This document shows positions 34,954 through 44,714 of a stretch of DNA of 49,397 nt, piece after piece (the stretch's first letter is position 1; each line of letters begins with the position of its first letter). The DNA is from Azospirillaceae bacterium. Lineage in GTDB: Bacteria > Pseudomonadota > Alphaproteobacteria > Azospirillales > Azospirillaceae. The translations under genes and the position numbers were made by a program. The notes under the pieces are model-generated. The model ran no database searches and was not told the origin of the DNA. It saw nothing but the letters and a program-made list of their open reading frames with translations. The DNA is taken from positions 1-49,397 of the forward strand of contig JANQJV010000274.1 in assembly GCA_028281465.1 (NCBI GenBank), given 5' to 3'.

Positions 34954-35721
34954 TCATAGGACGATCAAACCGGCAAGGAATCGGCGGGCCTCGGAACTGG
35001 TTGGGGCAGCAAAGAAATCAGCCGATGGCGTTTGTTCGCAAACCTGCCCGCGGTGCAAAAACACCACTTCGTCACCCAACCGCCGCGCCTGGCCGACGTC
35101 GTGAGTGACGAACAACATGGTCGTGCCACGGCCGCGGGTCGATCGCACGATGTCTTCGATCCAAAGCACGGATGCAGGATCGAGACTGGCCGTCGGTTCG
35201 TCCAGGAACAGCACGCTGGGTTCCATCGCCAAAGCTCTGGCCAGCGCCAATCGCTGCTGCTCGCCACCGGACAGCAACCGCGCCGGTTGCTGTGCCCGGT
35301 CTGCCAATCCAACAGTCTGAAGCAGCACTTGTCGTCTGGCTCGGTTACGGTTTCCGTGCAGTCCGAGTACGAAGTCGATATTGGCTGCCACCGAGCGGCG
35401 CAGGAGCACGGGCTTCTGGAATACCATGGCTTGCCGCTGTGGGCGACCATCTCCGGCGGTGCGCCAGTGCACTGTACCAGCGGTCGGTTGGATTAATCCG
35501 TGCAGAACCCGCAACAGAAGGCTCTTACCGGCCCCGTTGGGACCCATAATGATGGTGGTAGCGCCACTGCGCAGGGTGAGATCAACACGGTCCAAGAGTC
35601 GCTGGCCCTCGACCTCAACCACCAGGCCGCTTGCGCACAGCGCCGGTGGCTCTCGTGACCGGTCCTTTGACTGGGCAGCGACGCGTGCAGGTAGCTGAGA
35701 TGAGCCTGCTGAGTCAGGCAT
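34954..35721 (-). CDS. tupC: tungstate ABC transporter ATP-binding protein (TupC)
   Basis: This 255-residue ATPase powers the tungstate importer. Walker A reads GPNGAGKS, the signature LSGGEQQRL, Walker B LFLDEPTASLDPAS, and the switch histidine is in FVTHDVGQARRL. The ABC domain begins about 30 residues in, after a polar N-terminus; the ATG at 35721 is chosen because it overlaps the permease gene stop by 8 bases, whereas the frame to 35766 lies mostly over the permease. It shows no C-terminal TOBE/molybdate-binding extension, as is normal for TupC and unlike ModC. Confidence 0.9.
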   Translation of the reverse strand: MPDSAGSSQLPARVAAQSKDRSREPPALCASGLVVEVEGQRLLDRVDLTLRSGATTIIMGPNGAGKSLLLRVLHGLIQPTAGTVHWRTAGDGRPQRQAMVFQKPVLLRRSVAANIDFVLGLHGNRNRARRQVLLQTVGLADRAQQPARLLSGGEQQRLALARALAMEPSVLFLDEPTASLDPASVLWIEDIVRSTRGRGTTMLFVTHDVGQARRLGDEVVFLHRGQVCEQTPSADFFAAPTSSEARRFLAGLIVL

Positions 35722-36421
35722 GGGCGTGTCGTTCGGTCTGGTGGCGGACGGCAAAGACCAGCGCATTGACCACCAGTGCCAATGTCATGAGCACCAGACC
35801 CAGGGCGAGCGCCATGGCCAGGTCGCCTTTGGACGTTTCAAGGGCAATCGCCGTTGTCATAACCCGGGTGAGATGGTTGATGTTACCACCGACAATGATA
35901 ACGGCACCAACTTCGGAAATCGCCCTGCCAAAGCCGGCCAAGGCCACGGTCAACAGGCTCCAACGCCCATCCCACAGCAAGGCGGCAATGGCCACGTGAC
36001 CGGGCACGGCAAGGGAGCGAAACTGTTCGGCATATTCGGTGTGCAAGTCTTCGATGGCCTGCCGTGTCAGGGCGGCCACGATCGGTGTGATCAAGACCGT
36101 TTGCGCAATGATCATGGCACCTGGTGTGTACAGGAGATGGAGGAAGCCCAGTGGTCCCGCATTTGATAGCAACAGGTAAACCAGGAGGCCGACCACCACC
36201 GGTGGCAGCCCCATCATCGCATTCAAGGCAACAACAACGGCGCCGCGTCCCGGGAAGCGGCATGTGCCGAGCAAAGCCCCAAACGGCATGGCAATGGCGC
36301 AGGATAGCGCCAAAGCGGTCATACTCACAGTCATGGATAGTCCGACGATCTCCAGCAGATCGGCATCAGCCGTCACCACCAATGTCAGGGCCAAGCCCAA
36401 AGCGGCATCCAGATCGTGCAT
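35714..36421 (-). CDS. tupB: tungstate ABC transporter permease (TupB)
   Basis: This 235-residue permease has five to six membrane helices. The family blocks are NAMMGLPPVVVGLLVYLLL and the coupling loop LAGFGRAISEVGAVIIVGGN, which is the EAA-type motif near residue 165. The gene leads the operon; the region before it is the 145-base spacer shared with the divergent formate dehydrogenase genes, so tungstate uptake and formate oxidation could be co-regulated from one spacer. Confidence 0.9.
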   Translation of the reverse strand: MHDLDAALGLALTLVVTADADLLEIVGLSMTVSMTALALSCAIAMPFGALLGTCRFPGRGAVVVALNAMMGLPPVVVGLLVYLLLSNAGPLGFLHLLYTPGAMIIAQTVLITPIVAALTRQAIEDLHTEYAEQFRSLAVPGHVAIAALLWDGRWSLLTVALAGFGRAISEVGAVIIVGGNINHLTRVMTTAIALETSKGDLAMALALGLVLMTLALVVNALVFAVRHQTERHAHA

Positions 36422-36566
36422 GACACAGCTCTCCCTTCATGTGCTGCCCTGCCGCGGCCATGGAATGTCGCATGGGGAATAGCGCCAGCGGCCGTTCGCC
36501 GCTAGTGTGGCTCCTGTCCATGCGTCGGACAAACCAGAACAAGCCGAACCGGGGAAGGAAACATCC

Positions 36567-38306
36567 ATGCCGGACGGAACGGGGCGACGAGGGCGCGACC
36601 GCGACCGCCGATTCCCGAAGGGCCGAAGCCTCGAACCTCAGGCGCTGGCCCAGGTGCAGAGCCTGCTGGGGGATGCTCCCCGGCGCCGCGACGAGCTGAT
36701 CGAATACCTGCACCTGATCCAGGATGCCTACGGCGCGTTGGCCCATCGCCATCTGATGGCCCTGGCCCATGAGATGCGCCTGGCCCCGGCAGAGGTCTAT
36801 GAGGTCGCCAGCTTCTATGCCCATTTCGATCTCCTGCCGGATGACGCTGGTCCCGCGCCCGAGGTGACCGTGCGCGTGTGCGACGGAATTGCCTGTGCCA
36901 TGCACGGAGCCGCAGCCCTGCATCATCACCTGGTTGCCGACGCACCATCCAGCGTCCGCGTGGTGCGGGCCCCGTGCATGGGTCGGTGCGAAGTCGCTCC
37001 CACGGTCGAGGTCGGTCATCGGCATGTCGACCGGGCGCACGCCTCGGCGGTGGCTGCCGCGATCACTGCCGGAGCAACAACCCCCGTCCTCCCACCGGCC
37101 GTGGATTTCGATGCCTACTGCCGCGACGGTGGTTACACCTTGGTCCGTCGCCTGCGTGTTGGCCAACTGGCTGCAGACGCCGTCATTGCAGAAATCGCAG
37201 CCGCCAATCTGCGCGGTTTGGGCGGCGCCGGCTTTCCGACCGCGCGGAAGATGGAAATCGTTCGGCGGCAACCGGCGCCGAGGATCCTGGCTGTGAACGC
37301 GGATGAAGGTGAGCCTGGCACGATCAAGGATCGGTTCTTTTTAGAGTCCGACCCGCATCGGGTGCTGGAGGGGATGCTGCTCGCGGCGATCCTGGTCGGT
37401 GCCGAAACCTGTTACATCTATGTGCGCGATGAGTACCCGGCGGCCATTGCCCTGTTGCGCCGGGAAATTGAGCGGCTTCGAACATCCGGTCTGCTGGAGG
37501 GACTTGCCGTCGCGGTACGGCGTGGCGCCGGCGCCTATATTTGTGGCGAAGAGTCGGCGATGCTGGAATCGCTCGAGGGAAAACGAGGCCTGCCGCGGCA
37601 CAAGCCGCCTTATCCAGCAGAGGTTGGCCTGTTCGGGCGGCCGACCTTGACCCACAATGTGGAAACATTGTATTGGCTGCGGGCCATCGTTGAACGTGGT
37701 GGTGCCTGGTTTGCCGACCAAGGCCGTAACGGACGGCAAGGGCTGCGCAGCTTCTCGGTCTCGGGTCGCGTCCGGCGGCCGGGGGTCAAGATTGCACCCG
37801 CCGGCATCACCCTGCGGCAGTTAGTCGACGAGTTCTGCGGTGGGATGGCCGATGGTCATCATCTGAAGGCCTATTTGCCCGGCGGGGCGTCCGGCGGCAT
37901 CTTACCGGCCCATTTGGCGGATGAGCCCTTGGATTTCGGCACCTTGGAGCCACACGGCTGCTTCATAGGCTCGGCCGCCATCGTCGTGTTTTCCGACCAC
38001 GACAACATGGCCGATGTGGCGCATAATCTGATGGCGTTTTTTGCCGACGAATCTTGCGGCCAATGCACACCCTGCCGGCTCGGCACCGAGAAGGCGCTCG
38101 CCTTGCTTCAACCGGGACGTTGGGACGCACCCTTGCTGCATGACCTGGGCCAGGTCATGCGCGATGCTTCGATTTGTGGCCTGGGGCAGGCAGCCCCCAA
38201 CCCGGTCGATTGCGTATTGAAGTATTTCCCGGAAGATGTGGCCTGCGCCGGCCAAAGCCGGTGGGGGCTGGCGCCACGGCCCGACGGCGAGGGGGACCAT
38301 CCATGA
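36567..38306 (+). CDS. fdh1B: NAD-dependent formate dehydrogenase beta subunit (fused NuoE/NuoF-like, Fdh1B type)
   Basis: This 579-residue diaphorase subunit passes electrons from the formate site to NAD+. Residues 1-165 are NuoE-like, with [2Fe-2S] cysteines in CDGIACAMHG and CMGRCEVAP. The rest is NuoF-like: the FMN site in GLGGAGFPTARKMEIV, the NADH site in GAGAYICGEESAMLESLEGK, and the [4Fe-4S] motif SCGQCTPCRLG. The fused arrangement and length match the beta subunit of tungsten-dependent FDH1 of Methylobacterium extorquens rather than the split FdsG/FdsB proteins. The ATG at 36567 follows GGAAGGAAAC by 6 bases; the frame from 36507 is longer but lacks a good site. Its stop overlaps the alpha gene (ATGA). 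Confidence 0.92.
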   Translation: MPDGTGRRGRDRDRRFPKGRSLEPQALAQVQSLLGDAPRRRDELIEYLHLIQDAYGALAHRHLMALAHEMRLAPAEVYEVASFYAHFDLLPDDAGPAPEVTVRVCDGIACAMHGAAALHHHLVADAPSSVRVVRAPCMGRCEVAPTVEVGHRHVDRAHASAVAAAITAGATTPVLPPAVDFDAYCRDGGYTLVRRLRVGQLAADAVIAEIAAANLRGLGGAGFPTARKMEIVRRQPAPRILAVNADEGEPGTIKDRFFLESDPHRVLEGMLLAAILVGAETCYIYVRDEYPAAIALLRREIERLRTSGLLEGLAVAVRRGAGAYICGEESAMLESLEGKRGLPRHKPPYPAEVGLFGRPTLTHNVETLYWLRAIVERGGAWFADQGRNGRQGLRSFSVSGRVRRPGVKIAPAGITLRQLVDEFCGGMADGHHLKAYLPGGASGGILPAHLADEPLDFGTLEPHGCFIGSAAIVVFSDHDNMADVAHNLMAFFADESCGQCTPCRLGTEKALALLQPGRWDAPLLHDLGQVMRDASICGLGQAAPNPVDCVLKYFPEDVACAGQSRWGLAPRPDGEGDHP

Positions 38307-41071
38307 CCGAGCATGTGACTTTCACGTTGGATGGGCGCATCCTTAAGGCAAAGCCGGATGAGACCATCTGGCAGGCGGCTCACAGCGCCGGCATCGCTCT
38401 TCCCCATCTATGCTGGAAACCCGACCCCGGCTACCGGGCCGATGGCAATTGCCGTGCCTGTATGGTCGAGATCGAAGGAGAGCGGGTGCTGGTGGCCTCG
38501 TGTATCCACCGACCGCGGGACGGAATGGTGGTGCGGGCCGCGTCGCCGCGCGCCGAGGCATCGCGACGTCTGGTGTTCGAATTACTGGCTGCCGACCAAC
38601 CAACGCGTGACCACGCCCCTGATCCCGATAGTGCCTTCTGGCGTTGGGCCGACCACATTGGTGTGGCGACCAGTCGATTTCCCGGCCGCAGCCACCCGGC
38701 GCCCGACCTAAGTCATCCGGCCATGCGCGTCAACCTGGATGCGTGCATCCACTGTACCTTGTGTGTTCGGGCCTGCCGTGAGGTGCAAGTGAACGACGTC
38801 ATTGGCATGGCGGGCCGCGGAACGGGTAGCAAGGTGGTGTTCGATTTCGATGACCCCATGGGCACCAGCACCTGCGTGGCGTGCGGCGAATGTGTCCAAG
38901 CCTGCCCGACCGGAGCATTGATGGAAGCGAGCCTCGTGGCGACCGATGGACGCCGTATGGCTTGGCCAGATCGACAGGTCGAGTCCCTGTGTCCATATTG
39001 TGGTGTTGGATGCCAGATAACCTACAATATCAAGGATGATCGCTTGCTGTCCGTGGACGGTCGCGATGGACCGTCAAACCAGAATCGGCTCTGCGTCAAG
39101 GGGCGTTTCGGCTTCGACTATGCGCACCACCCGCACCGTCTGACCGTGCCGTTGATCCGGCGCGAGGAGGCACCGAAATCAGCCGATTGCCGGATCGATC
39201 CGGCCGATCCCTGGAGCCATTTCCGTGCGGCGACCTGGGAGGAGGCGCTGGCGCGGGCAGCCAACGGCCTGCGTCGCATCCGTGACCGTGACGGTGGTCG
39301 GACCCTGGCCGGCTTCGGATCGGCCAAGGGCTCAAACGAAGAAGCCTATCTGTTCCAGAAATTGGTGCGCACCGGCTTCGGTAGCAACAACGTTGATCAC
39401 TGCACCCGGTTGTGCCATGCCTCCTCGGTCGCCGCGCTCATGGAGACCATCGGCTCTGGAGCAGTCACCGCTCCAGTGGCGGAATGCCGCAATGCCGAGG
39501 TGATCTTCGTCATCGGCGCCAACCCAACCGAGAACCACCCGGTGGCCGCGACCTATTTGAAACAGGCGGCCAAGCGCGGAGCCATCCTCATCGTTGCCGA
39601 TCCGCGGGGACAGACCCTGGCGCGCCATGCCACATACACACTGCCGCTCAAGCCGGGCAGCGACGTGGCGCTCCTCAACAGCGTGATGCATGTCATCATT
39701 GCCGAAGGTCTCGAAGATCGAAACTATGTGGACAGCCATACCGAAGGCTTTGCCGCCCTCAAGGAACGGGTCTGTCCCTTCAGCCCAGAGGCGATGGCAC
39801 CCCACACCGGCATTGCCCCCGACCTGTTACGCACAGTCGCCCGGACCTTTGGCCGGGCCCGCACCGCGATGATTTTCTGGGGCATGGGCATCAGCCAGCA
39901 TGTCCATGGCACCGACAACGCCCGCTGCCTGATCAGCTTGGCCCTGTTGACCGGCCAGGTCGGGCGGCCCGGCACCGGCCTGCATCCGTTGCGCGGGCAG
40001 AACAATGTTCAGGGCGCGTCGGATGCTGGCCTCATCCCCTTGGTCTATCCGGACTATCAGCCGGTCACCGACCCCACTGTGCGCACCCAATTCGAGGCGG
40101 CCTGGAATGCGCCGCTTGACCCGGACCGCGGCCTGACCGTCGTGGAGATCATCAATGCCATCCATGGTGGGCAGATCAAGGGCATGTACATCATGGGTGA
40201 GAACCCGGCCATGTCGGACCCGGACCTGAACCACGCCCGGTTGGCACTGTCGGGGCTGGAGCACTTGGTCGTGCAGGATATCTTCCTGACCGAGACCGCC
40301 TTCCACGCCGATGTGGTGCTGCCGGCGTCCGCCTTCCCAGAAAAGACCGGCAGCTTTACCAACACGGACCGGCGGGTGCAGCTCGGCCGGGCAGCGGTGC
40401 CACCGCCCGGTGACGCGCGGCAAGACTGGTGGGTGATTCAGGAGATCGCCCGTCGGCTCGGTCTCGATTGGACTTACACACATCCGCGCGACGTGTTTAC
40501 CGAGATGCGCCAGCTCATGCCGTCGATCAAAGGCCTTTCTTGGGACCGGCTGGAACGCGAACACGCGGTTACAGCGCCGGTGGAGGCGGAGGACGAACCC
40601 GGCCGGGAGGTCCTGTTCGGTGACGGTTTCCCCACGCCCTCCGGGCTCGGCAAATTCGTACCGGCGGATCTGATCGCACCGGCAGAGGTGCCCGACGCCA
40701 CCTATCCCTTCGTGCTGACCACCGGGCGACTGCTGGAGCATTGGCATACGGGGGCCCTCACGCGCCGCGCCAGCGTGCTCGATGCACTGGAACCAGAACC
40801 CTACGTCCACATGCATCCACACGCGCTGGACAAGGCTGGCATCATGCCGGGAGCATCGGTCCGCCTGAGCACGCGGCGCGGCACAATCACACTAAAGACC
40901 CGTGTCGATCGCAATGTACCGCCGACCATGGTTTTCTTACCATTTTGTTACCACGAAGCGGCGGCCAACCTTTTGACCAATCCCCAACTCGATCCGTTCG
41001 GTAAAATTCCTGAATACAAACTTTGTGCCGTGCGGGTCGAACCGATCCAAGAAGGGTTGGCAGCAGAGTAG
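38303..41071 (+). CDS. fdh1A: formate dehydrogenase alpha subunit (molybdo/tungsto-bis-MGD, Fdh1A/FdsA type)
   Basis: This 922-residue catalytic subunit oxidises formate to CO2 at a Mo- or W-bis-pyranopterin site. An N-terminal ferredoxin domain carries Cys37, Cys50, Cys53 and Cys67. The usual His-Cys NuoG-type box after it is not visible (HAPDPDSAFWRWAD there instead), so that cluster appears lost. Two [4Fe-4S] motifs follow (CIHCTLCVRAC, CVACGECVQAC), then CPYCGVGC for the cluster near the active site. The active-site residues are Cys371-His372 in HCTRLCHAS; it is a cysteine, not selenocysteine. The ATG at 38303 overlaps the beta stop. With tupABC next door, tungsten is the likelier metal (inference). 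Confidence 0.93.
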   Translation: MTEHVTFTLDGRILKAKPDETIWQAAHSAGIALPHLCWKPDPGYRADGNCRACMVEIEGERVLVASCIHRPRDGMVVRAASPRAEASRRLVFELLAADQPTRDHAPDPDSAFWRWADHIGVATSRFPGRSHPAPDLSHPAMRVNLDACIHCTLCVRACREVQVNDVIGMAGRGTGSKVVFDFDDPMGTSTCVACGECVQACPTGALMEASLVATDGRRMAWPDRQVESLCPYCGVGCQITYNIKDDRLLSVDGRDGPSNQNRLCVKGRFGFDYAHHPHRLTVPLIRREEAPKSADCRIDPADPWSHFRAATWEEALARAANGLRRIRDRDGGRTLAGFGSAKGSNEEAYLFQKLVRTGFGSNNVDHCTRLCHASSVAALMETIGSGAVTAPVAECRNAEVIFVIGANPTENHPVAATYLKQAAKRGAILIVADPRGQTLARHATYTLPLKPGSDVALLNSVMHVIIAEGLEDRNYVDSHTEGFAALKERVCPFSPEAMAPHTGIAPDLLRTVARTFGRARTAMIFWGMGISQHVHGTDNARCLISLALLTGQVGRPGTGLHPLRGQNNVQGASDAGLIPLVYPDYQPVTDPTVRTQFEAAWNAPLDPDRGLTVVEIINAIHGGQIKGMYIMGENPAMSDPDLNHARLALSGLEHLVVQDIFLTETAFHADVVLPASAFPEKTGSFTNTDRRVQLGRAAVPPPGDARQDWWVIQEIARRLGLDWTYTHPRDVFTEMRQLMPSIKGLSWDRLEREHAVTAPVEAEDEPGREVLFGDGFPTPSGLGKFVPADLIAPAEVPDATYPFVLTTGRLLEHWHTGALTRRASVLDALEPEPYVHMHPHALDKAGIMPGASVRLSTRRGTITLKTRVDRNVPPTMVFLPFCYHEAAANLLTNPQLDPFGKIPEYKLCAVRVEPIQEGLAAE

Positions 41072-41248
41072 GCCCTGGTCCAGTCGGCCCTGTTGCACGG
41101 GTTTGACCCTGCCGGCAGGTCGGAAATGGGTCAGGAGATGGCGCACGCCGAGCAGACCGGCCGGGCTCGCGCGGTAGGGTCGGAGCCATGTTGCTTCGGA
41201 CACCAGAGTTTCTTTGGTGTGCTCCGCCCCTGATCCAGGTCAACCGCC

Positions 41249-41680
41249 ATGGCACCCCCGTCTCCATGTTTTTCCCCGCTCCATGTCGGTTATCCGGTCC
41301 TGGATGTGGCCAACGGCGATGTGACCAAGGTTCTGAACCAGTTGCAATGGGCCCGTGGACACCTCCAACTCCAGGCAGCGATGCACGACCTGGTCACCAC
41401 CTTGGCAACGCTGTTCGAGATCCGCCTCGATCTCATGGCCGTGTACGAACATCCTGGGCGCGCCCTGTGCCTGGTCCGCCAGATGGAATTGATGCGGTTC
41501 CTGGAGGCCCAGGTGATTGCGTTCGATTTGGGCGTCTTGCCCGAGGTCGACGAGTTGGTGGCGCATCTGGGCACGCGTCTGGGTAATGACGTGCGACTGA
41601 TCGACCAATCCTTGGTCCGCTGGATCCAAGAGGCGCAGCCATCCGTGCCGTTTCCGGGGGCTACCATCGATCGCACGTGA
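41249..41680 (+). CDS. hemerythrin-fold protein with lost iron ligands (pseudo-hemerythrin)
   Basis: This 143-residue protein aligns well with bacterial hemerythrin in layout: a start like GYPVLD, helix A, helix B around 45-63, the turn YEHPG near 66-70, helix C and helix D ending RWIQ. The iron ligands are replaced. The first His of helix A is Asn22; the HxxxE of helix B reads Leu55 and Leu/Asp; the HPGLxxH histidine is Cys74; the HxxxxD of helix D is Asp114 with Asp119 kept. Only that Asp remains of the usual seven ligands, so diiron O2 binding is unlikely. It lies between the formate dehydrogenase and the fhs gene on the same strand, where FdsC/FdsD genes are found elsewhere. Role unknown: structural or chaperone function for the enzyme is possible. 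Confidence 0.6.
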   Translation: MAPPSPCFSPLHVGYPVLDVANGDVTKVLNQLQWARGHLQLQAAMHDLVTTLATLFEIRLDLMAVYEHPGRALCLVRQMELMRFLEAQVIAFDLGVLPEVDELVAHLGTRLGNDVRLIDQSLVRWIQEAQPSVPFPGATIDRT

Positions 41681-41686
41681 TGGGCA

Positions 41687-41720
<34 letters not shown>

Positions 41721-41773
41721 TGATCATCACGAGATCAAGTATCACAAAACAGACACAATCGGGAGAAAACGTC

Positions 41774-43504
41774 ATGGATGGGGCAAGTGCGGTACCCATG
41801 GCCTCGGCCGTGGACTGGGCTACGTCCGCTATGCCATCGGATATCGAGATCGCCCGCGCGGCCAAGATGCGGCCGATTTGGGAGGTGGCCGAGGAACGCC
41901 TTGGCATTCCGATCGACAGCCTGGAAATGTACGGTCGTTACAAGGCTAAACTGCATCTGAATTACATAAAATCACTGGAAAATCAGCCAGATGGCAAACT
42001 GATCCTGGTGACCGGCGTAACGCCGACGCCGGCTGGCGAAGGCAAGACCACAACCACCGTGGGGCTCGGCGATGCGCTCAACCGCATCGGACGCAAGGCG
42101 ATGATCTGTCTGCGCGAGCCGTCACTGGGGCCATGTTTCGGCATGAAAGGGGGTGCCGCCGGTGGCGGATACGCACAGGTCGTGCCGATGACCGACATCA
42201 ACCTGCACTTCACCGGCGACTTCCATGCCATCAGCACGGCGCACAACCTGCTGGCCGCCATGCTGGACAATCACATCAATTGGGGCAACGGCCTCAATAT
42301 CGATCACCGTCGGATTTCCTGGGGCCGGGTCATGGACATGAATGACCGGGCCCTCCGCCAGATCGTGTGCGGTCTCGGTGGGACAACCAACGGCTTTCCG
42401 CGCGAAGACAGCTTCACCATCACCGTGGCATCCGAGGTGATGGCGATCTTCTGCCTGGCGCGGGATATGGATGATTTGCACCAGCGTTTGGGCAATATTG
42501 TGGTGGCACGGTCACGCGATCGGACACCGATCTTGGCCAGCGATCTTGCGGCCCATGGGGCCATGACGGCACTCTTGGCCGATGCATTGATGCCTAACCT
42601 GGTGCAGACGTTGGAGAACAACCCGGCCCTGATCCATGGCGGACCATTTGCCAACATCGCCCATGGCTGCAATTCCGTGCTGGCGACGCGAGCCGCATTG
42701 AAACTGGCTGATTATGTCGTCACGGAAGCCGGCTTTGGTGCCGATTTGGGAGCCGAAAAGTTCTTCAACATCAAATGCCGCAAGGCTGGGTTGACGCCGG
42801 CCTTGGCGGTGCTCACCACAACCGTCCGCGCCCTCAAGATGCACGGTGGTGCCGCCAAAGACCAACTGAAGGCCGAAGGGCTTTCGGCATTGGTCAAAGG
42901 CTCAGCCAATTTGGTGCGTCATATCGAAAACCTGCGCTCGCACGGCGTGCCGATCGTCGTTGCCATCAACCGTTTTCCAAGCGACACCGAACGGGAGCTG
43001 GATTTGCTGCGCCAGGTATGCAGCGAGATGGGCGTGGCTGCGGTTGTCGCCGAGCATTGGGCCAAGGGCAGTGCTGGCGCCGAAGCATTGGCCCATACGG
43101 TGCTGCACACACTCGACACGGAACCGGTCGACTTTCGCCAGCTTTATCCCGATGACATGCCGTTGTGGGAGAAGGTTCGTACGATCGCCCAGCGGATGTA
43201 TGGAGCCCAGGGGATCATGGCGGAGAAAAACGTCCGCAGCCGCTTTGCCGAATTGCAAAAGGGCGGCTACGGCCATTACCCCGTGTGCATCGCCAAAACA
43301 CAGTACAGTTTTTCCACGGACCCGAACCTGCTCGGTGCTCCCAGCAACCATCATGTGCCGATTCGGGAAATTCGGCTCGCTGGCGGTGCAGAGTTCGTAG
43401 TGGTGATCTGTGGTGACATCATGACCATGCCGGGCCTACCGCGAACCCCCTCGGCGGTCAACATGGGTGTGGGGGACGACGGGGAAATCTACGGATTGTT
43501 CTGA
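41774..43504 (+). CDS. fhs: formate-tetrahydrofolate ligase
   Basis: This 576-residue ATP-dependent ligase forms 10-formyltetrahydrofolate from formate and tetrahydrofolate. Typical blocks are the P-loop-like [58 protein letters not shown] and the C-terminal [18 protein letters not shown]. Length matches the family (about 555-560) plus a short N-terminal extension. The ATG at 41774 has GGGAGAAAAC 6 bases upstream; the upstream ATG at 41720 would add 18 residues. It sits in the same direction as the formate dehydrogenase genes, so formate can go either to CO2/NADH or to the folate pool. Confidence 0.93.
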   Translation: MDGASAVPMASAVDWATSAMPSDIEIARAAKMRPIWEVAEERLGIPIDSLEMYGRYKAKLHLNYIKSLENQPDGKLILVTGVTPTPAGEGKTTTTVGLGDALNRIGRKAMICLREPSLGPCFGMKGGAAGGGYAQVVPMTDINLHFTGDFHAISTAHNLLAAMLDNHINWGNGLNIDHRRISWGRVMDMNDRALRQIVCGLGGTTNGFPREDSFTITVASEVMAIFCLARDMDDLHQRLGNIVVARSRDRTPILASDLAAHGAMTALLADALMPNLVQTLENNPALIHGGPFANIAHGCNSVLATRAALKLADYVVTEAGFGADLGAEKFFNIKCRKAGLTPALAVLTTTVRALKMHGGAAKDQLKAEGLSALVKGSANLVRHIENLRSHGVPIVVAINRFPSDTERELDLLRQVCSEMGVAAVVAEHWAKGSAGAEALAHTVLHTLDTEPVDFRQLYPDDMPLWEKVRTIAQRMYGAQGIMAEKNVRSRFAELQKGGYGHYPVCIAKTQYSFSTDPNLLGAPSNHHVPIREIRLAGGAEFVVVICGDIMTMPGLPRTPSAVNMGVGDDGEIYGLF

Positions 43505-44714
43505 GTCGCTTCGGAGTCGGTGCACCACCAAGGAGCCCAGGCTGGTCGGGGGATGGTCATCGACCGTTCCTCGGCCACGGGCCGGAGGCAACACCCTTCG
43601 GCCACAGGGCTGGCAACGGTATAGTTGGCAGAAATATTCGCCAATCGGCACCGGGGCGAGGGCAAATCTGGATTCCCGGTGAATTCTTGATGCAGCGACA
43701 CGCCGATGATCGGAGGTAAAGCGGGAATAAAACCTAAGTTAAATAACGTGATTGGGTGTCTGTAGTATTTCCTCATTAACCCACACATACCACACAGTTC
43801 TTTTGCCAATGAATATAAATTGGATTAACTCTATCGCTCATCTGAAGTCACTTGTGAGACATTTCGAGAAATGCTCACTTTCATGTAGCGATGATGGCAA
43901 CTACGTCAGGTTTTATTTCCGGTTGGAAGGCAAACCAAACGTCTATATTTCACTATTATTGACTTGGATGGAGGTCCCCAAAAAGTTTGCTGCACCGCAC
44001 TAAATCCTTAGACGCTCTGGCAAATAGTCGCGAATAAAATTTATTGACAGGTGACCGTCGGCGTCGCACATGGTGAAGAGAAATCAGCATGGTCGTCGCG
44101 TCGAGAAAGTGGCAATCCGGTTCACGATCGCCCTGAACGGCCGATACCAGCAGTAATACTGTCGGTGGGATGGTGGAAATGGAAGAGATTCTGCCATGGG
44201 TGCAAATGTTAAGCTGATAAATGTCGGCCGGGTTAAGCGAATATGGCGACTAGTGATGTGTAGAACGAGAAAAAGCTAACGCCTATACTGATAGAGAGGG
44301 TTATAGGAGGGCAATATCTAAATCTAATTTTGTCATGATAAGAACAAGATTTGGTGATTGTGAGGTGATGTAGGGAAGGTCACTGCTGTCAATTTGATCA
44401 AGCAGGGCAGATGTCTGTCTTTCCCTGCATCTCTTGGCATCGTGCGGCACAAACAACTGTGTGGGCCGAAAGATCGGATTTGGCCAACACGTGAGGGTGG
44501 GTGAGGGAAATCGAATGGCAACGGCAGACAGGCGGGGGCATCCAAGGCGGCGCCGGCAACGGACCAGGGGAACGGAGCGAAGTTCGTGTGCGCAGCGGGA
44601 CTGGCGGCAGCAAAATGCCGTATCGCCGGACCCATAGCTCTTCCTTCCCACTCCCCGGTCCGGCAATAGCGGCCTCAATCGCATCGGATCCCGGAAAGAC
44701 CAAGGTCTTCGGTC
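43505..44714. other. AT-rich intergenic island with no convincing gene
   Basis: From about 43700 to 44420 the base composition drops far below the rest of the window: by hand count 43741-43860 has 45 G or C out of 120. The largest open frame (43752-44003, 83 codons, TTG start) has no ribosome site; from its inner ATG at 43809 it would encode a 64-residue peptide beginning MNINWINSIAHLKSL that I do not recognise. I leave it out as a gene. The right part (44420-44714) is GC-rich again and holds the leader of the AraC-type regulator gene. Confidence 0.6.

Noticed and set aside
44044-44049. A perfect TTGACA in the AT-rich island
   Set aside because: No acceptable -10 element lies 16-19 bases downstream, and the following frame is only 28 codons.
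44301-44684. Minus-strand frames of about 100-127 codons upstream of the AraC-type gene
   Set aside because: Cys/Arg/Pro-rich composition without motifs; they cross from the AT-rich island into GC-rich DNA with no consistent coding signal.
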